Assembly: GCA_964350605.1 (NCBI GenBank) | Contig: CAYGKP010000001.1 | Coordinates: 1 to 50,389, forward strand | Direction of reading: 5' to 3' | Length of the DNA: 50,389 nt | Origin: CAYGKP01 sp964350605 | GTDB lineage: Bacteria > Bacteroidota > Bacteroidia > Cytophagales > JAAEPT01 | Part shown: positions 24,265-33,490 of the stretch, piece by piece | Numbering within the stretch: position 1 is the stretch's first letter | Layout of the letters: the number at the start of each line of letters is the position of its first letter | The notes under the pieces: generated by a model | Databases searched by the model: none | Seen by the model: only the letters and a program-made list of their open reading frames with translations | Told to the model about the DNA's origin: nothing | Position numbers and translations under genes: made by a program

Positions 24265-25833
24265 ATGCCCACCGACCCCACCACTTTCACCCAAGCCATT
24301 CAAGAAGGCTACACCTTCAAAGGCCCCAGCCTGCTGGTCGGCGGTGCCATGCTCGATGGGCAGACCCAAACGGGCACGCACGTGCGCATCCCGCTCAAGA
24401 CCCTCAGTCGCCACGGCCTGATCGCCGGTGCAACCGGAACGGGCAAGACAAAAAGCCTGCAAGCCATCGCGGAGGGCCTCAGCGAGAACGGCATTGGGGT
24501 CCTAATGATGGACATCAAAGGCGACCTCAGCGGCCTAGCGAAACCATCGGCGGGTCACCCTAAAATCGACGAGCGGCAAGCCGCCATTGGTGCGCCTTGG
24601 TCGGCGAGTGAGTACCCCGTGGAACTCATGACGCTGAAAGCTGATGCCCCCGGTGTTCGCCTGCGGGCCACAGTCAGCGAGTTCGGGCCTGTGCTCTTGG
24701 GCAAGATTCTCAATGCCAGTGACGCGCAAGCGGGTGTGCTTTCAATCTGTTTTAAGTTCTGCGACGAGCGCGACTTGCCGCTGGTGGACCTCAAAGACCT
24801 GCGCCGGGCACTTCAGTTCATCGCCAACGAACGCAAGGAAGAAGTCGAGGCCGAGTACGGTTTGGTCAGCAAACAGTCCGCAGCGGCGATGCTGCGGGCC
24901 GTGACCTCTCTGGAGGAACAAGGCGCGAACGATTTCTTCGGCGAGCCTTCCTTCAGCGTGGAGGACCTCACTGACATCGACGAGAACGGGCGGGGCATCA
25001 TCCACATCCTGCGTCTAGTCGAGATGCAGCGCAACCCGCAGCTCTTCTCGACCTTCATGCTCTGCCTGTTGGCCGAAGTCTTCGAAACCTTCCCCGAGGC
25101 GGGCGACCTGGACCAACCCAAGCTGGTCATCTTCATCGACGAGGCGCACTTGATCTTCCGCGAGGCGAACAAAGCCCTGCTCGACCAACTGGAGATCACC
25201 GTCAAACTGATCCGCTCGAAAGGGGTCGGCCTCATCTTCTGCACTCAGTCTCCCGAAGACATCCCCAACGAGGTGTTGGGCCAGTTGGGCTTGAAAGTGC
25301 AGCATGCCTTGAGGGCTTTTACCGCTTCTGACCGCAAAGCCATCAAGCGCGCTTCGGAGAACTTCCCGCTCTCGGACTTCTATGAGATCGACGAACTGAT
25401 GACCCAAATGGGTACCGGGGAAGCCTTTGTCACCGCCCTCAATGAAAAGGGGATTCCCACCCCGCTGGTTCACACCATGATGTGTGCCCCGCGTTCGCGG
25501 ATGGACATCCTCACCGACGAGGAAATCAAAGAATTGATGAAGAATTCCGAGCTGGCTGAAACTTATAATAAGGACATCGACCGCGAGAGTGCCTACGAGA
25601 TTCTGGGGAAGAAGATCGAGCAAATCCGCGAAGAACAGGAAAAAGAGAAGGAGGCCAAGAAGCCTGCTTCACGCTCCTCTTCCCGTGGCTCGGGCAAGAG
25701 TGTTTGGAAAGAAATCGAACGCAGCCCCGTGACGAAAACCATCGTTGGCGAACTCTCACGCGGGCTCTTCGACGTGCTTGGGGTACCGCGAGGACGCAGC
25801 CGCAAGCGGTCGAAAGGGCTGTTCGGCTTTTAG
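24265..25833 (+). CDS. HerA-like ATPase (DUF853 family, helicase HerA-like)
   Basis: 522 aa, the usual length for this family. Walker A is GATGTGKT at residues 55-62. The arginine- and acid-rich core has MMDIKGDLSGLAKPS after it, and Walker B is LVIFIDEAH at about 289-297, followed by IFCTQSPEDIPNEVLGQLG, the sensor-like stretch typical of the group. The C-terminal ~60 residues are basic and low in complexity (KEKEAKKPASRSSSRGS, RGRSRKRSKG), possibly nucleic-acid binding. The protein is a cytoplasmic FtsK/HerA-clan ATPase of unclear cellular role in most bacteria. It stands alone between two CBM9 genes, without a NurA nuclease partner. Confidence 0.85.
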   Translation: MPTDPTTFTQAIQEGYTFKGPSLLVGGAMLDGQTQTGTHVRIPLKTLSRHGLIAGATGTGKTKSLQAIAEGLSENGIGVLMMDIKGDLSGLAKPSAGHPKIDERQAAIGAPWSASEYPVELMTLKADAPGVRLRATVSEFGPVLLGKILNASDAQAGVLSICFKFCDERDLPLVDLKDLRRALQFIANERKEEVEAEYGLVSKQSAAAMLRAVTSLEEQGANDFFGEPSFSVEDLTDIDENGRGIIHILRLVEMQRNPQLFSTFMLCLLAEVFETFPEAGDLDQPKLVIFIDEAHLIFREANKALLDQLEITVKLIRSKGVGLIFCTQSPEDIPNEVLGQLGLKVQHALRAFTASDRKAIKRASENFPLSDFYEIDELMTQMGTGEAFVTALNEKGIPTPLVHTMMCAPRSRMDILTDEEIKELMKNSELAETYNKDIDRESAYEILGKKIEQIREEQEKEKEAKKPASRSSSRGSGKSVWKEIERSPVTKTIVGELSRGLFDVLGVPRGRSRKRSKGLFGF

Positions 25834-25866
25834 CCTACCGGACCACCTACGAGCCACACCTTTCGG

Positions 25867-28800
25867 TTACTCGAGGGCCATCACACGGATGGTCTGCGAG
25901 CCTGAGGCACTGGTGACGCGCAACATGTATACTCCACTTGGGTAGGCCCAAGGAATCGTGACCAGGCCATTGACTTGCTCGTACTCCAAAGTACCCATCC
26001 GGTGTCCGGTTAGGTCAGAAATTTCAACCGTCAGCGGACCGGTCACTTCCGATGCCAAACGCAACGTGGTCTGTTTCTGGAACGGATTGGGTGCCACTTT
26101 AACCCACGAGTTGGCTCGCATGAGCACCGAACGAACTGAACTAAGCCAATCGTCGCCATTGTAGTCCATCTGGCGCAAGCGGTAGTAGTTGATGCCCTCC
26201 AGTGGGTCCGCATCGGTAAACGAGTAGTACAGCAGTTGCGTGCTGTTTCCCGCACCAGCCACAAAGCCAATGGGTTCATAATTAACCCCATCGGCTGAAC
26301 GCTGGACTTGGAACCCTTGGTTGTTAGTTTCCTCCACAGTGGCCCAGCGCAGCGACACATCATCCCCCTGGGGCAAGGCTTCGAAGTAAATCATCCCCAC
26401 GGGGGTGATGATGTCATAAGAAGTGACCGACAATTCGGGGCCATTTCCACTTGCGTTCTCGTCGGAATGAAACCGCAGGCGCTGGAATAGATCGGCTCCG
26501 CCAGTTATCACAAAGCTGACCCGGCTCTCGCCGTTGGCCTTTGCAGCAGTAATGAAGCTGGACACGTCCCACTCGTACCATTTGTTAACCAGACTACCAT
26601 CAAGGTTCTGGGTCGCAATCAGGTCGCTGCCATTAAAGGCCGGACTGTTGTTGAAGTTGATTGTGTTCTCGGACCAAGAGGTGTCTTCACTCGCATAGAT
26701 CGAAACGGCGGCCGAACCAGGTGGTGTGCCCTCATTAATAATGGCCCCAAACAAGCGGAGCTTTGCTTCAAAAATCGACGAGTTGACGCTACTGAGATCA
26801 AACATGATCCAGGTAAACCGATTGGGGCCCTGGTTCCAGTTTTTAACCACCAAGAAATTGGGGTCGGTCGTGCCAAAAGTGACGCTCTGTTGGTCTGGAT
26901 CGGGATAGACGGGGTTCTGGCGGATGTACGCATCGTCCAGTGAATTGAGGACCTGGTTGGTCAGGGGGACTTGCGTGTAGTTGGCCGTGTAGGTGGTGTT
27001 CGAGGCAGGCGTATTGATGTCCTGACTGGCTGAACCTCCGTGTGACCAGTTGTCGAACGCATACAGATTTCCGCCTAAGCTCTGGGGCGAAACGGGCGCA
27101 ATCGTGAACTCATTGAGGACCACACTGCTGTCTTGCCAGCCATCAGTTTGCGGTTGCCCGTCAAAGGTGACCTGCAGCCCCGCAGGCGTGGTAGTCAACG
27201 TGATGTAAGACTTGTTCGGGAAAATCTCAACGTAGGCAGTATCGGTCAACCCTTGGGAATCCTCCGCAATCAGGTAAATGCGAATCCATACGTTGTGGGC
27301 CTTCTCCCCTTGTAAAGGGACGTTCAAGGTACCGCCCGTTCCCACGATGTTGGCAGATCCGCCGTGAGTGTGTGTGTTGTGGTGAAAGTCAATCTTCCAA
27401 CGGAGTTGAGCCGGGGGAATCACGCCGTCCTCTGCATCCGTCGCCGTGCCTGAGAAGAGGATGGCGTCGCCAGCATTGTACTTGGCTCCATCAATGGGTG
27501 AAGCAATCACCGGCACCGGTGCGGTGTTAAACGGCCCGACCGTCAACAGAGCGGTGTCACTCTCAATCGATCCAAACGCATTGGACACAACCACCGTGTA
27601 TTTTCCGGCATCTCCCGGAACAGTCGCCACAATGTCGTAGCAGGAGCTCTGGGCACCACCGATGACCGCACCGTCCTTGTACCATTGATAAGTAAAGGGC
27701 CCAGGGCCACCCGCGCCCACGCAGAGCTGTGTAGGCTGGCTTTCGAAGGTGAAGGTGGTGTCCGGCTGATCGGTGATGATTGGCAGGGCCGAGCCGCTGT
27801 ACTCGATGCGGTAAACCGCACCGTTCACCGTGTTGTTGTTGCGACACAAGTAGTAGAGCTTTCCATCGACAGGGCCTACGTCAATGGCAATGGGGTCGCG
27901 ACCCAATGTCGAGGCAAAGGTCGAGCGAACGGCCGTCGGACCCGAGGGATCAATGACGTTGATCCAGTTTCCACAATAGTCGAGGAAGAAATAATCCCCC
28001 ACGTACTCGGCTGGGTAGTTGGTGAGCGTGGGGTTGAAGAACGTACCGCCCGTGATCGAGCAACCCGTACTGTCGCGGAAATTTCCGGCCGTTTGGGCGT
28101 GACTGTACGCGTAGTAAGGGTTGACAAATGAGGGTGAATTGGGACTCCCCTCTTCCGAGGGCCAACCAAAGTTGCGGCCCGCTGGGGTCGCGTCGTTGAT
28201 CTCCTCCCAGGAATCTTGCCCCACATCGTTCACAAAGATGCGGCCCGTTCCGGGCTGCACATCGAAGGTAAAGGGGTTGCGAAGGCCTGTCGCCCACTGC
28301 GCACGGCGCTGTGGCGTCGTGCCTGAGGCATAAAACGGGTTGTCCGTCGGGATGGTGCCATCTGAATTGACGCGCAGGAGCTTTCCGTGGTGAGTATTGA
28401 CCGCCTGCGCATTGGCAGGTACCGCGTTCTCGCCATGAGAAATGAGGAGAGTCCCATCGGGTAGGAAATGGAGTGCGCCCCCGTTGTGGTTGTGGGCTGT
28501 CGTACCATCCATATTGATGACCACAAACTCGCTGGCAGGATTGGCAATGTTACCCGTTACTGTAAACCGCGACACCCGATTGTGTAGTCCACCAGCGTTG
28601 GTCGTGTATGTGACGTACAGATAGCCGTTGGAAGCGAAGTTCGGGTCCGGCGTGATACCGATGAGGCCTTGCTCGTTCCACGGCTGGGCATCGTTTCGCG
28701 AGATGCTCGCAGTCAGGTCCAACATCGGGGTGGCCAGCAGCGCATCGTTCTCAATCACTCGAACGCGACCCGCTTGTTCGCAAACCAACACCCGCCCATC

Positions 28801-30306
28801 GGGCAACATGGTCATCACGCTGGGTTGGACAAAGCCATTCGCCACAGGGAAGTGGTTAAACGTACCGGTCGGTGGGGTCGCCACGTTTACCAGTCGCAGC
28901 TCGCCAAACGTCGACGCGTCGATGTAGGCCGTGTTACTGTTTGGCTGGCTGCCGATCATGTGCTGACGGGTCGGGCCTCCATCATTGTCAATGTAGGCCA
29001 ACAGAAAGCCCAACTGTTTGTCCTGGGCCAAAGTAACGGGCGTGTTCGCTCCCCCGTAGGTGTAGGTGTCGTTGTAAATGGGCACGCGCACTTCCCACAA
29101 ATAGGTGTTTCCCGAAGGGTTGGTGCGCGCCATGGTTGGCTCAGGAAAAACTTTGGCTGTCGCGTCTACGTCGGTATCGACCACCGTGCCGTCTAGCGCA
29201 ATATGATAGGCGAAGGCATTGTGGGTATTCTGGTGTCCGCCACCCGAATAATCTTCATCGACAAATACCTCGAGGACATCGTACTCGTAATAGGTCCCCA
29301 CTGGCACAGGGTTGCCATTGAGCGTTTGGTCGGTGATCTCGGCTAGGATGTAGAGCGCATCCGCGTCCCAAGCCAGCTTGAAGCGACCCGAGAAGTCAGT
29401 GACCGTTGGCGGGGTCCCCACGTTGTTCACCCAAATGTCAGCAAGGGTATACCAGGGCGCAGATGCCCAGACGGCATCCGCGTCGCTGCCATCAATGGTC
29501 GGTGCCACCGTCGCAAGTGTTGCTTCGTAGTCCGCTGGGGGCGGCGTATAGGTGTTTACCAGTGTGACTTCACCGAATACGTTGGCTGTCTGATAGGCCT
29601 GGTTCTTATCGGCATACGGCGGAACGGGAATCACTTCGCTGCCCAACATGTGCTGGCGACTGGCACCCCCGTCGTTATCGACATACGCGACAGCCACACC
29701 CATGACCTTATTCTGGGTCAAGGTAACGGGCGTATTCGCGGCACCCCACACGTATGTATCGGCGTAAATGGGAATGCGTGCCTCCCAATAGTAAAGTCCC
29801 GGGGATGGATTGGTACGCGTAATGGTGACATCGCTGTGGTAGCGCGGTGTACCGTTGTCGATATCAATCGCCTGCAAATCGGTTGTGAAGTGGTAGGCAA
29901 AGGCGTTGTAGTTGTTGGTGTGTCCACCACCCGAGTGGTTCTCATCGACGAACACCTCGAACAAGTCGTACTCATAGTAGGCACCCCCTGGTCCGGGTGT
30001 GACGGCGCTCAATACATCATCATATACCTCTCCGAGGACGTAGAGGGCGTTGGCTGTCCAAACGAACTTGAAGCGCATGCTGCAATCCGCGGCCGTTGGC
30101 GTGCCCGTCCCAATCCACACGTCCTGATGTGAATACCACGGCGCGGTGGCCCAAGCCGCATCGACAGGGTTTCCATCTACGGTTGGTGCCACGGTCGCGT
30201 AGACCGCTTGGTAGTTGTTTCCATCGTGCGCCTCAGCCAGAATCGGCACGAGGAGTACCGATAGCAGGATGCACGAATTACGAATGAATTGAGCCAGTCT
30301 TGTCAT
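25867..30306 (-). CDS. Secreted multidomain protein: two CBM9, PQQ-type sugar dehydrogenase, Ig-like, DNRLRE-like, T9SS tail
   Basis: 1479 aa with a signal peptide (FIRNSCILLSVLLVPILAEA). Two CBM9-like modules occupy about 32-255 and 258-480 (VAPTVDG/VAPTIDG, YYEYD, EVFVDE, HNAFAYH). About 483-840 is a soluble aldose/glucose dehydrogenase-like beta-propeller (PSVMTMLPDGRVLVCEQAGR, DVGQDSWEEINDATPAGRNF, NFGWPSEEG). Then come an Ig-like domain (QPDTTFTFESQP…YQWYKDG, about 845-925), a further beta region (930-1110), a DNRLRE-like module (DDAYIRQNPVYPD, about 1118-1290), and an FnIII-like segment ending in a T9SS type A sorting tail (VAPNPFQKQTTLRL…GVYMLRV). This suggests a cell-surface or secreted enzyme oxidising sugars on a bound polysaccharide, with PQQ as the family's usual cofactor. 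The CBM9 duplication in front of the dehydrogenase is the unusual part. Confidence 0.85.
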   Translation of the reverse strand: MTRLAQFIRNSCILLSVLLVPILAEAHDGNNYQAVYATVAPTVDGNPVDAAWATAPWYSHQDVWIGTGTPTAADCSMRFKFVWTANALYVLGEVYDDVLSAVTPGPGGAYYEYDLFEVFVDENHSGGGHTNNYNAFAYHFTTDLQAIDIDNGTPRYHSDVTITRTNPSPGLYYWEARIPIYADTYVWGAANTPVTLTQNKVMGVAVAYVDNDGGASRQHMLGSEVIPVPPYADKNQAYQTANVFGEVTLVNTYTPPPADYEATLATVAPTIDGSDADAVWASAPWYTLADIWVNNVGTPPTVTDFSGRFKLAWDADALYILAEITDQTLNGNPVPVGTYYEYDVLEVFVDEDYSGGGHQNTHNAFAYHIALDGTVVDTDVDATAKVFPEPTMARTNPSGNTYLWEVRVPIYNDTYTYGGANTPVTLAQDKQLGFLLAYIDNDGGPTRQHMIGSQPNSNTAYIDASTFGELRLVNVATPPTGTFNHFPVANGFVQPSVMTMLPDGRVLVCEQAGRVRVIENDALLATPMLDLTASISRNDAQPWNEQGLIGITPDPNFASNGYLYVTYTTNAGGLHNRVSRFTVTGNIANPASEFVVINMDGTTAHNHNGGALHFLPDGTLLISHGENAVPANAQAVNTHHGKLLRVNSDGTIPTDNPFYASGTTPQRRAQWATGLRNPFTFDVQPGTGRIFVNDVGQDSWEEINDATPAGRNFGWPSEEGSPNSPSFVNPYYAYSHAQTAGNFRDSTGCSITGGTFFNPTLTNYPAEYVGDYFFLDYCGNWINVIDPSGPTAVRSTFASTLGRDPIAIDVGPVDGKLYYLCRNNNTVNGAVYRIEYSGSALPIITDQPDTTFTFESQPTQLCVGAGGPGPFTYQWYKDGAVIGGAQSSCYDIVATVPGDAGKYTVVVSNAFGSIESDTALLTVGPFNTAPVPVIASPIDGAKYNAGDAILFSGTATDAEDGVIPPAQLRWKIDFHHNTHTHGGSANIVGTGGTLNVPLQGEKAHNVWIRIYLIAEDSQGLTDTAYVEIFPNKSYITLTTTPAGLQVTFDGQPQTDGWQDSSVVLNEFTIAPVSPQSLGGNLYAFDNWSHGGSASQDINTPASNTTYTANYTQVPLTNQVLNSLDDAYIRQNPVYPDPDQQSVTFGTTDPNFLVVKNWNQGPNRFTWIMFDLSSVNSSIFEAKLRLFGAIINEGTPPGSAAVSIYASEDTSWSENTINFNNSPAFNGSDLIATQNLDGSLVNKWYEWDVSSFITAAKANGESRVSFVITGGADLFQRLRFHSDENASGNGPELSVTSYDIITPVGMIYFEALPQGDDVSLRWATVEETNNQGFQVQRSADGVNYEPIGFVAGAGNSTQLLYYSFTDADPLEGINYYRLRQMDYNGDDWLSSVRSVLMRANSWVKVAPNPFQKQTTLRLASEVTGPLTVEISDLTGHRMGTLEYEQVNGLVTIPWAYPSGVYMLRVTSASGSQTIRVMALE

Positions 30307-30426
30307 GCCTAGTTAGCCAATGGAATATTTCCACTACATCCTTCAAAAATACAATTTTAGTAGGAGAATTCCCATTCCTAGGCATGGTACTTCTAACCCT
30401 CAATGGGTAAGTAAGTTATCGAACGG

Positions 30427-31662
30427 CTAGACGGGGCGGCGCCAGGCAGGAAACGGCCCAGCCATCTCGTCTAGGCGGTTCAATAGTACACTCTCCTGGC
30501 CGGGCACTTCGGTGGCCGAGCTGCGCACGATGGCCGCCGAGCCATGCTTTTTGCGGATGCGGTCAAGCGCGCCAAGCAGGTTCATCTCGCGGGCCGTATC
30601 GGTGAACAGGTCGATTTGGTGCGGACCACGTTGCAGTTCGCTTAGACCTACCCCAATCAACCGCACCGACCGACCCGGGTCATACCGTTGAGCGAACAGC
30701 TGCTTGGCCACCTCGATGAGCTGCGCATCACTGGCCGTGGGCCGAATGCGGTGCTGCACGCCAACGGTCACAAAGTCGCTGTAGCGAATTCGCACGTTCA
30801 CGCACCGGGCCAGCTTGCCCTGCGCCCGCAGTTGATACCCCAGCCGTTCGGCCAAGGCCACAATCCGCTCGCGCAACCACTGAACATCATCCACATCGTG
30901 CTCGAAGGTTCGCTCGAGTGACATGGATTTCTGTTCCCATGCCTCGCGCACTTCGCGGCTATCGATTCCGTGGGCCCGTTGCCACAAGTCGCGGCCCCAC
31001 ACGCCCAGACGCTTCTCCAATCGTTCCACAGGAAAGGCCGCCAAATCGCCAATGGTGTGGATGCCCAGGGTCTTCATCACCTCGCCAATCCGCGGGCCGA
31101 CCATGGGCAGCTTCCCCACCGGATGCGGATGGAGGAAAGCCTTCTCCTCGCCGGGCTTCACCTGGAATTCGCCGTTGGGCTTGCCGTGACTGGTCGCCAT
31201 TTTGGCCACTACTTTGCTGATGCCCATGCCCATCGAAATCGGCAGGCCCGTTCCCTTGATCACTGCTTGGCGCAACTTCTGGGCAAACGGCCAGGCCCCG
31301 AAGAACTTGTCGACACCCGTCAGTTCCAGATAGAATTCATCGATCGAAGCCTTCTCCACATGGGGCGCATGCGCCATCAAGATTTCAGTCACCGCCTGGG
31401 AATGCTTGGCGTACCGCGCCCCATTGACCGAGACAATTTCGGCCTGGGGGCACTTGCGCAAGGCTTCCCCAATGGGCATGGCCGAATGGACCCCAAACGC
31501 CCGGGCTTCGTACGAGCACGAGGCCACCACACCCCGGCGGCTCCTCGCCCCGACGATCACCGGCTTTCCCGCCAAGGAAGGATCGTAGAGCCGCTCGACC
31601 GAGACAAAAAAACAGTCCAGATCAAGGTGCAGCACCGCACGGGCCTGAAGAGGGGTTGCCAT
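30427..31662 (-). CDS. dinB: DNA polymerase IV (Y-family translesion polymerase)
   Basis: 411 aa, within the family's length. The N-terminal metal motif is VLHLDLDCFFVSVERLYDP with the steric gate region, and the second catalytic block is KASIDEFYLELTG. PMVGPRIGEVMKTLGIHTIGDLAAFP is the helix-hairpin-helix thumb, and the C-terminal little-finger domain runs from about 245 (SLERTFEHDV). It performs error-prone lesion bypass. The gene is single, divergent from the SulP transporter. An inverted repeat (31681-31694) lies 18 bp upstream of its ATG and may be a damage-response operator. No canonical beta-clamp-binding tail is obvious at the C-terminus (AWRRPV). Confidence 0.92.
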   Translation of the reverse strand: MATPLQARAVLHLDLDCFFVSVERLYDPSLAGKPVIVGARSRRGVVASCSYEARAFGVHSAMPIGEALRKCPQAEIVSVNGARYAKHSQAVTEILMAHAPHVEKASIDEFYLELTGVDKFFGAWPFAQKLRQAVIKGTGLPISMGMGISKVVAKMATSHGKPNGEFQVKPGEEKAFLHPHPVGKLPMVGPRIGEVMKTLGIHTIGDLAAFPVERLEKRLGVWGRDLWQRAHGIDSREVREAWEQKSMSLERTFEHDVDDVQWLRERIVALAERLGYQLRAQGKLARCVNVRIRYSDFVTVGVQHRIRPTASDAQLIEVAKQLFAQRYDPGRSVRLIGVGLSELQRGPHQIDLFTDTAREMNLLGALDRIRKKHGSAAIVRSSATEVPGQESVLLNRLDEMAGPFPAWRRPV

Positions 31663-31680
31663 GTAATTATTATTAGTAAT

Positions 31681-31694
31681 ACGTTATCTAACGT
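31681..31694. promoter_or_regulatory. Inverted repeat in the dinB-sulP intergenic region, candidate operator
   Basis: ACGTTATCTAACGT is a perfect 6-bp inverted repeat with a 2-bp spacer, placed 18 bp upstream of dinB and inside a short AT-rich stretch that probably holds the dinB promoter. It does not match the classical LexA boxes I know. A regulator is inferred from symmetry and position only. Confidence 0.35.
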
Positions 31695-31902
31695 AGTCAA
31701 TAGTACGGATTTCTGTAACTCTCAGAGGCTTCTTTGTCGCGAAATGTTTCCCCTCGAAGCCCTGCCCTCCTTACGGGAAAGCTGTAGGTTTGCAGGCAAC
31801 TCGGCGCGGGTCTCCCCTACCTCGCCCGCGCCTTTCCCCACCGCACGAAATCGCCCACCGGGACCCCCGCAGTTTCCCGGCCGCTCCCGGCATTGCTTCC
31901 CG

Positions 31903-33432
31903 ATGAGAACCCGCCTTCAACTCTTCGATCTTAGCCAAAAGGTCAACTACAAAAACGAAGTCCTCTCGGGCCTGACGGTCGCGTTGGCCTTGGTGCCCGA
32001 GGCGGTGGCCTTCGCCTTGATGGCCGACCTCTCACCCCTCACCGGGCTGTACGCGGCCTTCGTGGTCGGGCTGGTCGCTTCGATTCTGGGTGGCCGTCCA
32101 GGCATGATCTCGGGCGCAACGGGGGCGGTAGCCGTTGTCATCGCAACGCTCTCAATCTCGCACGGTAAGGAGTACATCTTCGCAACGGTAATCCTAGCGG
32201 GCATTTTTCAATTGCTGGCCGGTGTGTTTAAGCTGGGCAAGTTCATGCGCCTAGTGCCACATCCGGTGATTCTGGGTTTCGTCAACGGCCTAGCCATCAT
32301 CATTTTCACCTCTCAGCTCGACCAATTCAAAACCGACAGTGGTGCTTGGCTCACGGGCCCAGAACTCTACGTCTTCTTGGGCTTGGTCGCCGTCGCGATG
32401 CTGATTATCTGGGGCCTGCCGAAGCTCACCAAAGTGATCCCCTCTTCCTTGACAGCCATCCTGGTGGTCTTCGGCCTCGTTTGGCTGTTTAAGATCGACA
32501 CCAAAACGGTCGGCGATATCACCTCGATCAAAGGCGGTTTCCCGCCGTTTCACTTTCCCTCAGTACCACTCAGTTGGGAGACCTTGAAAATCATCTTCCC
32601 CTACGCGGGCATTGTCGCAGGTGTGGGCCTGATCGAGAGCCTGTTGACTCTCAACATCGTCGATGAAATCACCCAGACGCGCGGGCGCGGCAACAAGGAA
32701 TGCGTTGCCCAAGGCTCGGCGAACATCCTCTCGGGCTTGTTCTCAGGCATGGGCGGCTGCGCGATGATCGGCCAAAGCCTGATCAACATTTCCTCTGGCG
32801 CACGAGCACGGCTTTCGGGCATCGTGGCGGCGGTGATGCTTTTGGTCTTCATCATGTTCGGCTCCTCGCTGATCGAGAAACTCCCGATGGCCGCCCTAAC
32901 GGGCCTGATGATCATGGTCGCCATCGGCACCTTCGAATGGGCCAGCCTGCGGGTCTTCCGCCGGATGCCCAAGTCGGACATCATCGTGATGATACTCGTC
33001 ACCTTGGTGACCATCTTCCTGCACAACCTGGCGTTAGCCGTTCTAGTGGGCGTGATCATCTCGGCGTTGGTCTTTGCCTGGGACAACGCCAAGCGCATCC
33101 GCGCCCGCAAGCACGTGGATGAAAACGGCCACAAGCACTACGAGATCTATGGCCCGCTGTTTTTCGGCTCGATCGCAGCGTTCAACGAGAAGTTCGACAT
33201 CCAGAACGACCCCGAGCACGTCGTCATCGACTTCAAAGAAAGCCGGGTGGTCGACATGTCGGCCATCGAAGTGCTGGGCAAAATCACTGAGCGCTACGCG
33301 AAAGCGGGCAAGAAGGTCCACCTGCGCCACCTGAGCGAGGACTGCATGAAACTCTTGGCGAATGCCGAGGCAATCATCGAGGTTAACCACTACGAGGACC
33401 CAACCTACAAGGTGGTGGTCGACAACGTATAA
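31903..33432 (+). CDS. SulP-family inorganic anion transporter with STAS domain
   Basis: 509 aa when started at the ATG at 31903 (MRTRLQLFDLSQKVNYKNEV). The frame is open further upstream, but that part overlaps dinB and is not plausible. The SulP signature region is LTVALALVPEAVAFALMADLSP followed by about a dozen hydrophobic helices (e.g. GMISGATGAVAVVIATL, VILGFVNGLAIIIF, CAMIGQSLINISSGARARLSG). A cytoplasmic STAS domain follows at about 405-509 (YGPLFFGSIAAFNEKF, VVIDFKESRVVDMSAIEVL). Family members carry sulfate, bicarbonate or other anions; the substrate cannot be read from sequence. The glutaminase gene follows 58 bp downstream on the same strand. Confidence 0.88.
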   Translation: MRTRLQLFDLSQKVNYKNEVLSGLTVALALVPEAVAFALMADLSPLTGLYAAFVVGLVASILGGRPGMISGATGAVAVVIATLSISHGKEYIFATVILAGIFQLLAGVFKLGKFMRLVPHPVILGFVNGLAIIIFTSQLDQFKTDSGAWLTGPELYVFLGLVAVAMLIIWGLPKLTKVIPSSLTAILVVFGLVWLFKIDTKTVGDITSIKGGFPPFHFPSVPLSWETLKIIFPYAGIVAGVGLIESLLTLNIVDEITQTRGRGNKECVAQGSANILSGLFSGMGGCAMIGQSLINISSGARARLSGIVAAVMLLVFIMFGSSLIEKLPMAALTGLMIMVAIGTFEWASLRVFRRMPKSDIIVMILVTLVTIFLHNLALAVLVGVIISALVFAWDNAKRIRARKHVDENGHKHYEIYGPLFFGSIAAFNEKFDIQNDPEHVVIDFKESRVVDMSAIEVLGKITERYAKAGKKVHLRHLSEDCMKLLANAEAIIEVNHYEDPTYKVVVDNV

Positions 33433-33490
33433 ACACGGACGCCCGAGCCGCCGAAAAAGCCCGAGCTTTGCGGCTCCAACGCATAAGGAG

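Noticed and set aside
30970..31902. Upstream extension of the SulP reading frame giving an 820-aa protein
   Set aside because: The extra 311 codons lie antisense to dinB, encode no transporter sequence, and the ATG at 31903 gives the normal SulP length.
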